Source of the DNA: a virus | Reading direction: 5' to 3' (one strand) | Virus record (IMG/VR): IMGVR_UViG_3300027365_000050 | Span: 1-27,898 of that record | DNA: 27,898 bases | Notes under the pieces: generated by a model | The model's input: only the letters and a program-made list of their open reading frames with translations | Database searches by the model: none | What the model was told of the DNA's origin: nothing | Shown here: in pieces, positions 23,247-27,898 of the stretch | How the letters are laid out: every line of letters begins with the position of its first letter | How positions within the stretch are numbered: the stretch's first letter is position 1 | Position numbers and translations under genes: made by a program

Positions 23247-23666
23247 CTAATCCACCTTCGCTTTCTTTCTTATTAAATCTACATACTTCATTGTATTATT
23301 CTTCATAGGCTCTTCTAAATATTTAGCTTGTCCACCTTTAGGGTGGTTATATTCTACTTCTTCATGTTGTTTAACTGCATATTCTTCACCAAAACCTATT
23401 TCTGCTGATGGGTTATCAATAGCTTCAATTATAAGAGGGTTTTTAATTATAGTACCCATTTCAGTACCTTCTGCTATCTGTTGGTTATTAAACTCAACAT
23501 AACCACTACCTCTAAGAGTACCAGTCATAACAGGTGCAAGTTTAACACTTTCGCTTAATAAGTCTAAACCAACATCTTGTACACCTTCTGATACATCACC
23601 TTTAATCTCTTCAATAGCTTCATTTAAATTTCTCTCAACATTCTTTAATCCTGTTAATCCCTCCAT
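23247..23666 (-). CDS. HK97 gp10-like head-tail joining protein
   Basis: 139 residues from ATG 23666, which overlaps the stop of the upstream gene (TAATG), so translation is coupled; a GTG nine bases earlier is also in frame but less likely. The pattern SVKLAPVMTGTLRGSGYVEF and EIGFGEEYAVKQHEEVEYNH, with a helical C-terminus ending in basic residues, fits the HK97 gp10-like family. It is placed between the head-closure and tail-terminator genes. Confidence 0.85.
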   Translation of the reverse strand: MEGLTGLKNVERNLNEAIEEIKGDVSEGVQDVGLDLLSESVKLAPVMTGTLRGSGYVEFNNQQIAEGTEMGTIIKNPLIIEAIDNPSAEIGFGEEYAVKQHEEVEYNHPKGGQAKYLEEPMKNNTMKYVDLIRKKAKVD

Positions 23667-23995
23667 TATAACCACACCTTATATCCATCAAAATTACCAT
23701 CTATATCAACTCTAATAGAGGTTGTTATTACTTCATAACTATCAACATTTAATGGGTCAGACTCATTAGTTTCTCCTCTATATAGTCTAATTGTTTTGTA
23801 CCTATATGGTAAGTCTTTATTTAACCAAACTTGACTTGTACTAACTACTTCTTTACCCATATTATCTTTAGTTTTATCAACTTTATCTTGCCATCTAACA
23901 TAAGCAATCTTTGGATTAGACCAAGAGTAGCCACCAAAACCATCAGTTTCTCCTACCCAGTAAGTAGCTTTTTGATTTAAGTAATCTTCTATCAT
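23666..23995 (-). CDS. Head closure (stopper) protein, SPP1 gp16-like
   Basis: 109 residues, ATG at 23995, one base after the adaptor stop. It is beta-rich, with QKATYWVGETDGFGGYSWSN and TTSIRVDIDGNFDGYKVWL at the end. It lies in the usual order adaptor, stopper, gp10, tail terminator. Family match by position and by the ATYW...GYSW opening. Confidence 0.75.
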   Translation of the reverse strand: MIEDYLNQKATYWVGETDGFGGYSWSNPKIAYVRWQDKVDKTKDNMGKEVVSTSQVWLNKDLPYRYKTIRLYRGETNESDPLNVDSYEVITTSIRVDIDGNFDGYKVWL

Positions 23996-23996
23996 A

Positions 23997-24500
23997 TTAT
24001 CCCAACCTTACTGTGGACTTTATATAGCCTCTTAGGAGAGATTTTGCCTCTGGACTTACTAAACCCCTACCCTGTTGTTTAAACTTAACTACATCGCTGT
24101 TATACGTCCTGCTAGTGTCTCCTATGGACTCTTTCTCTATACCATCTTGTAACTTCTCTTCTAACTTATTATTTTGTTTTATTAGAGCAAGAGCTTCTTC
24201 ACAAGTAGCATCTAGTAATTGTTGAGGTTTAGTCCCACTCACTATACTTTGGTCTTCTGGGAAAAAGTAATTAGGTGAGTGTGAATAAACTCTAGGAAAT
24301 TCTAATGGTTGATTAGAACTGGACTTTCTACCAATAAAATTAAGATAATCTATTCTCTTTGTAGCTGTAATTAATGCTTTCTTTTTATCAACATCAGTAG
24401 TCTCATTCCAATCAGAATTATTTAACCTCATTTCAAAATAATCTTCTGCATCTTCTAAACTTATATAGCTGTTTTCATCAACCATAATTGTAACTGCCAT
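23997..24500 (-). CDS. Head-tail adaptor (SPP1 gp15-type; DnaT-like annotation)
   Basis: 167 residues. It has SYISLEDAEDYFEMRLNNSD, then KKALITATKRIDYLNFIGRK, then EFPRV, then QQLLDATCEEALALIKQNN. This alpha-helical pattern is common to head-tail adaptor proteins, often annotated as 'DnaT-like'. Role: first connector ring below the portal. It should not be counted as a DNA replication protein. Confidence 0.8.
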   Translation of the reverse strand: MAVTIMVDENSYISLEDAEDYFEMRLNNSDWNETTDVDKKKALITATKRIDYLNFIGRKSSSNQPLEFPRVYSHSPNYFFPEDQSIVSGTKPQQLLDATCEEALALIKQNNKLEEKLQDGIEKESIGDTSRTYNSDVVKFKQQGRGLVSPEAKSLLRGYIKSTVRLG

Positions 24501-24541
24501 TTAATCACCTCTTTATCAAATACTTAATATAACAGTACCTT

Positions 24542-24793
24542 TTATCTCACCTTCTTAATTTTATCTATTAAATCATCCTTCTTTAGTGAGTAATAACCAG
24601 TCATGTCTAATTCTTTAGCAATCTCTCTTAACTCTACAACAGTATAATCTTCTAAAGTAGCTTGATCTTTATTTTCTTCTTTAATATCATTACTTTCTTC
24701 TTCTACAATTTCATATCCTAAGTCTTTCCATTTTTGGTTGAAGGCACGCTTTGACACGTGCCTATAACAACCTCTTTCTTTAATTGTAATCAT
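24542..24793 (-). CDS. Small head protein with HeH/SAP-like C-terminal domain
   Basis: 83 residues. The N-terminal 28 residues (ITIKERGCYRHVSKRAFN...) are basic and beta-like. Residues 46-80 (LEDYTVVELREIAKELDMTG, then LKKDDLIDKIKK) form a helix-extended-helix motif related to HeH/LEM/Rho-N domains. Such small proteins are common immediately after the major capsid gene. Function unknown, possibly DNA or connector binding. Confidence 0.7.
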   Translation of the reverse strand: MITIKERGCYRHVSKRAFNQKWKDLGYEIVEEESNDIKEENKDQATLEDYTVVELREIAKELDMTGYYSLKKDDLIDKIKKVR

Positions 24794-24814
24794 CAGTTAA
24801 CAACTCCTAACTAT

Positions 24815-25696
24815 TTACACAATAGCTTCGGTGTGAACATAAATTCCATTAACTTTATTGTCTGGAGTAAAGATATCGTGATATACTCTAGACTGCATTA
24901 ACCAACCATCTTTTCTTTGGTTAGTGTTAGGGTCAAAGATTTTTAGTTCTTGTTGCTTAACAATAGGTAGTCCTGCACTTTGATGTACTAACATAAAGTT
25001 AATAGCATTTCCAGTGGCAGAGAAACCATAAGTAGAAGCACCATTATTAAGAGTAATAGCATCATTAAATCTGCTTTGAGGTACTTTGATTACAGGAATA
25101 TTATCATAAGTATCTACTTTTCTATCACCAATTTGTGCCATCTGTCTATCAAACAAGTCAGAATTTCTCATGTTACTAATTGTTTGAGGACTAGCAAATA
25201 GATATAATCCTTCTCTTGGTACTTCATTATTATCAATAGATACTAGAGCAGTTTCAATTGCTTCTACTGTATCAGAAACTGTTAAATCAGCATTTACAGT
25301 TTGAGCAGTTGGAGCTTTAGCTGCTAGTTGAGCATATCTATAAGCATCAAATTCTGGAGCAACTTTTGTTCTAGCAAATTGACTAGAAGCAAATGTAAAT
25401 ACAGAGTCTAAAGCTTCTTCATTGTCCTGTCTATCAATAGTAAATTCTACACCTCTATCTTGTCCTAGAGAATGAGTTTCCCAACTAAAGTTTACGCTTC
25501 CTTCTGGGTAACCTGTAGCTCTATCATAATCTCCTAATCCATCTACAACAATCTTAGGCAGTAAAATTTCTCCTGCACCTTGTGCTTGTCTTACTAATTC
25601 GTCTGGAATACTTAATACACTAGAAGTTAATTCCCTCTTATACTGTTCATCCAATAAAGTTGTGTACTTTTGTGCTAATTCAATTGTGTTAGCCAT
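24815..25696 (-). CDS. Major capsid protein (HK97 fold)
   Basis: 293 residues; ATG at 25696. Its position after the scaffold and the pattern LAQKYTTLLDEQYKRELTSS, then RATGYPEGSVNFSWETHSLG, then QDRGVEFTIDRQDNEEAL, then LYLFASPQTISNMRNSDLFD fit HK97-fold major capsid proteins of Bacillota phages with a separate scaffold. No protease gene is present, so capsid maturation probably does not involve proteolytic cleavage. Confidence 0.92.
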   Translation of the reverse strand: MANTIELAQKYTTLLDEQYKRELTSSVLSIPDELVRQAQGAGEILLPKIVVDGLGDYDRATGYPEGSVNFSWETHSLGQDRGVEFTIDRQDNEEALDSVFTFASSQFARTKVAPEFDAYRYAQLAAKAPTAQTVNADLTVSDTVEAIETALVSIDNNEVPREGLYLFASPQTISNMRNSDLFDRQMAQIGDRKVDTYDNIPVIKVPQSRFNDAITLNNGASTYGFSATGNAINFMLVHQSAGLPIVKQQELKIFDPNTNQRKDGWLMQSRVYHDIFTPDNKVNGIYVHTEAIV

Positions 25697-25740
25697 TTAA
25701 AATCTCTCCTTATAATTTGTTTTAATTTATTTTAGTAATG

Positions 25741-26319
25741 TTACATTCTTCCAAATTTGTCTATTTGTTTCTTAGCCCATTCCCTAGTATCAGGTTCATC
25801 ATTACTTTCACCAGGATTTGTTTGCTTACCAACATCTTTCTTTCCTTCTTGTTCAAATAAATAATCATCAGTCTCTTTTAGACTCTCTAACTGCTCATCT
25901 AAACCTTCAATACCATCCTCACCAATAGAAACTTCTTCCATACTCATTAATGCTTTAACTGCTTTAGGGTTTCTTGCCTTCTCTTTTAACAGTCTTTTAT
26001 CAATCTCTGACTCAAGTCTAGTCTGTTCCAACTTCTTCTGCATCTCTTCTTTTTCTTTCTCATTAGCATTTTGTAATTCTTCAATTTTAGTTTTTAACTC
26101 TTCTGATGTAGTACTATCCTCTTTTAATTGATTGAATTGACTGTCTCTTTCTTTTAGCTGAGTTTCAAGAGCTTCTTTTTCTTCTTTAAGTTTCTCTCTT
26201 TCTTTATTAAAGGAACTTTTGGTTACATGATTTTCTTCCTTAACTAGTATTACATCATCACCCATTTTACCTTTAACTTGTTCAGCAAGCTCTTCACCTA
26301 AAACTTCTACTAAATCCAT
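25741..26319 (-). CDS. Scaffold protein (phage minor structural GP20 family)
   Basis: 192 residues, strongly charged and mostly coiled coil (about residues 30-112: NKEREKLKEEKEALETQLKE...). The C-terminal part is acidic and ends in a basic helix (REWAKKQIDKFGRM), which in scaffolds binds the capsid. It matches the GP20-type scaffold in layout and lies just before the major capsid. ATG at 26319 with a strong AAAGGAGTG site. Confidence 0.88.
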   Translation of the reverse strand: MDLVEVLGEELAEQVKGKMGDDVILVKEENHVTKSSFNKEREKLKEEKEALETQLKERDSQFNQLKEDSTTSEELKTKIEELQNANEKEKEEMQKKLEQTRLESEIDKRLLKEKARNPKAVKALMSMEEVSIGEDGIEGLDEQLESLKETDDYLFEQEGKKDVGKQTNPGESNDEPDTREWAKKQIDKFGRM

Positions 26320-26358
26320 TAATATTCACTCCTTTTATTTTCTGTTCGATTTTGTTAC

Positions 26359-26375
26359 GGCAGTCTCCTTCTGCC
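26359..26375 (-). other. Hairpin in the scaffold/capsid leader
   Basis: GGCAG/CTGCC perfect stem with a seven-base loop (minus strand AAGGAGA). The loop contains a Shine-Dalgarno-like AAGGAG, and AGGAGACTG occurs twice within the leader, once in the loop region and once just upstream. It may be an RNA control element for capsid expression. Confidence 0.45.
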
Positions 26376-26400
26376 TACAGTCTCCTCAGTTTTCGGTCAT

Positions 26401-26429
26401 AGGATACCAAAAAAGACCAGGTTTAACAA
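26401..26429 (-). promoter_or_regulatory. Extended -10 promoter for scaffold/capsid genes
   Basis: On the minus strand TTGTTA (26429-26424) and TGG-TATCCT (-10 at 26406-26401) are 17 bases apart, with the TG extension directly before the -10. The predicted start would leave a leader of about 75 bases before the scaffold ATG. Confidence 0.5.
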
Positions 26430-26451
26430 TTTATATTATTTTCTGTAATAT

Positions 26452-26814
26452 CTAAGTATTTACTGAGTCCTTTACAACAAATTCTCCTCTACTAATTGTA
26501 GATACAAAAGCTTCATTTAAATCTGTATCTTCCAACTTTAATTCATGGTCATATTTCCTTGGTTCTAAATTTAGAGTATCATTTTCATTTAACATAAAGA
26601 ATATATTATAAATAGAGCTATCTTCCTTATCAACTTCTATATTAATTTCACCTGGATAACTTTTCTGTAAAATTACATCATCTTCATTAATGTTATAAAC
26701 TACATACCAATGAATTTCATCTATTTTACTTAAATCATTGATACCTGATGTTTTAAAAACAATTCTTTTGGAGTTACCTTGATAAACTTCAAAATCTTCA
26801 CTAGTAGGTATCAT
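26452..26814 (-). CDS. Small beta-sandwich fibre protein (BppU N-terminal-like)
   Basis: 120 residues. The pattern 'F-E-V-Y-Q-G-N-S-K-R-I-V-F-K', 'I-H-W-Y-V-V-Y-N' and 'P-R-K-Y-D-H-E-L-K-L-E-D...S-T-I-S-R-G-E-F-V-V-K-D-S-V' is that of the short immunoglobulin-like domain found in BppU-type baseplate proteins and as small stand-alone proteins in fibre operons. In most phages it belongs to the tail tip; here it sits between the beta-helix fibre and the scaffold. ATG at 26814 with a GAGAGGTGAT site. Confidence 0.6.
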   Translation of the reverse strand: MIPTSEDFEVYQGNSKRIVFKTSGINDLSKIDEIHWYVVYNINEDDVILQKSYPGEINIEVDKEDSSIYNIFFMLNENDTLNLEPRKYDHELKLEDTDLNEAFVSTISRGEFVVKDSVNT

Positions 26815-26838
26815 TCAATCACCTCTCTTTAAACTAAA

Positions 26839-27898
26839 TTAGTTTCGTCTACCTGCCTCTAAAATAACACCTCTCTTTAAATCAGCTAATAATACTTCCT
26901 CTCTTACAAGTAATATTCTTCTTCTTTTAGAAACATAAATTTGTAATTCAACTTTAGCACCTTTTTGTATTACTTCTAACTGTTGTGAGTTTATATCTAT
27001 ATTTAAATCAATATTAGAACCTTTTTTTATCTTCTCAAGTAATGTCTGTGAATTAATTCCAATACCAATATTAATACTTTCTCCATTTTGATACTTCTCT
27101 AATAATGTTTGTGAGTTTATATCTAATTCTAGACTAACATCATTACCACTAGAAAACTTCTCTAATAGTATCTGTGAGTTAACATCAACACTTATATCAA
27201 CCATAGAACCGTCTGATAGACGCTCTAGGATAGTCTGTGAGGACACTATAAGCTCTAGAGGTACATTAACCCCTCTAGTCTCTATCTGTGGTGTAAACTC
27301 CAATACAGGGTAATTACCATCTTCTAATTTCCAAATATGAGTATCCCAACCAGCATCTAGGAAAGTCTGTTTTGTTCTAGCTTCACTATCAGTAAGTGGT
27401 GTACCATTACCATTATCTGTAATATCATTATTATCTACATAGAAACAATCAGATACAGTAGATGAATGTAATATATTACTTACAGCACCATCTAAACTGC
27501 CAGTATTTGTAGTAATATTTACAGCAAAACAATTTTCAACTTTACTTGTATCCATTGTTCTACCAACAAATACACCACCATACTGGATACTAGATAAATA
27601 CATTTCAGTATTCATTACTTTACAATCTCTTATAATTCCATTCTCTTCTGTCCAACCTGCAATCATTCCTGCATAATAACCTGTCTGTGGTTTACCATTG
27701 TCTATAGTAAGTCTTTCCACTATTCCATTTAAACCTACACCATAAAATAATGTACCCACATTTGAGAAATCTATTCTATAATTACTAATAGTGTGATAGT
27801 TACCGTCAAAGTGACCTGTAAAAAATGTTTCACTAGTTTGCCCTATACCAACTATTTCTGCTCCACCAAAGTCTAGGTCAGCTTCTAATATATAATCA
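26839..27898 (-). CDS. Beta-helix (GLUG-type) fibre protein, main part (starts at 107, wraps)
   Basis: C-terminal 353 of 370 residues in this window (the overlap repeats part of the gene); the true start is at 107. Residues up to about 215 form a GLUG-like beta-helix: HFDGNYHTISNYRID, GTLFYGVGLNGIVERLTI, GYYAGMIAGWTEENGIIRDC, YGGVFVGRTMDTSKVENCFA, ending in IWKLEDGNYPVLEF, the usual closing of this adhesin-like class. From about 220 there are five repeats of about 23 residues with NSQTLLEK or similar at the core (SSQTILERL, NSQILLEKF, NSQTLLEKY, NSQTLLEKI, NSQQLEVI). The tail is basic. It is likely a virion adhesin or fibre encoded in the head cluster. A GTG at 27759 is not the real start. 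Confidence 0.85.
   Translation of the reverse strand, partial: DYILEADLDFGGAEIVGIGQTSETFFTGHFDGNYHTISNYRIDFSNVGTLFYGVGLNGIVERLTIDNGKPQTGYYAGMIAGWTEENGIIRDCKVMNTEMYLSSIQYGGVFVGRTMDTSKVENCFAVNITTNTGSLDGAVSNILHSSTVSDCFYVDNNDITDNGNGTPLTDSEARTKQTFLDAGWDTHIWKLEDGNYPVLEFTPQIETRGVNVPLELIVSSQTILERLSDGSMVDISVDVNSQILLEKFSSGNDVSLELDINSQTLLEKYQNGESINIGIGINSQTLLEKIKKGSNIDLNIDINSQQLEVIQKGAKVELQIYVSKRRRILLVREEVLLADLKRGVILEAGRRN
27845..27898. repeat. Terminal direct repeat, right copy
   Basis: Identical to bases 1-54. With one copy removed the circle is 27,844 bp. Confidence 0.95.

Noticed and set aside
23997-24500. DnaT-like replication protein
   Set aside because: The family name is historical; position between capsid and head-closure genes and the sequence pattern fit a head-tail adaptor.
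26839-27759. Beta-helix gene starting at the GTG at 27759
   Set aside because: The frame is open upstream to ATG 107 across the junction, with a proper ribosome site there.

Overview
The window reads as one complete small tailed-phage genome, linearised at an arbitrary point. The first 54 bases are repeated exactly at the end. A tail-fibre-like gene that starts at 107 on the minus strand runs off the left edge and continues in frame at the right edge, so the molecule closes to a circle (or is circularly permuted) of 27,844 bp. The sequence is strongly AT-rich and uses A/T-ending codons. Shine-Dalgarno sites are strong (AGGAGG, AGGTGAT) and GTG or TTG starts are common. The portal, scaffold, connector and endolysin belong to families typical of phages of low-GC Bacillota. 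I infer a siphovirus of a clostridial or halanaerobial host; the exact host cannot be read from the sequence.

Layout: almost everything is on the minus strand and is transcribed leftward around the circle from about 9.76 kb. The order is a small acidic protein (9762-9577), an HNH endonuclease (9450-8965), a 28-codon ORF and a zinc-ribbon microprotein (8779-8486), terminase small and large subunits (8468-6698), and an SPP1-gp6-like portal (6686-5268). A block of fibre-like proteins follows (5241-1415), then minor capsid protein 2 (1397-546), then a second fibre-like block that crosses the window ends (511-125, then 107 through the junction to 26839, then 26814-26452). Next come the scaffold, major capsid, HeH-domain protein, four connector/completion proteins, two tail-tube-like proteins, the tail assembly chaperone with a -1 frameshift extension, the tape measure, a small tail protein, a 1294-residue tail hub, a coiled-coil/TM lysis protein and an M15 endolysin (26319-12776). 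The last gene (12769-12365) ends at a bidirectional terminator.

On the plus strand are a sigma-70-like factor (10657-11289), a 23-codon ORF and a GIY-YIG endonuclease (11408-12193), which converge on that same terminator. The divergent intergenic region 9763-10656 (about 0.9 kb) holds a large inverted repeat, two hairpins and a set of direct repeats. It is the only good candidate for both an origin and a control region.

Two things stand out. First, the apparently complete circle has no recognisable replication, recombination, integrase or repressor gene; its only visible regulator is the sigma factor. Second, seven fibre-type or accessory proteins lie inside the head gene cluster, between portal and scaffold. 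They include a 991-residue double beta-propeller protein and a GLUG-type beta-helix protein, both ending in similar short beta-strand repeats. They would make either an elaborate head fibre or displaced adsorption apparatus. Lengths, family names and motif positions come from reading by eye; no database search was run.
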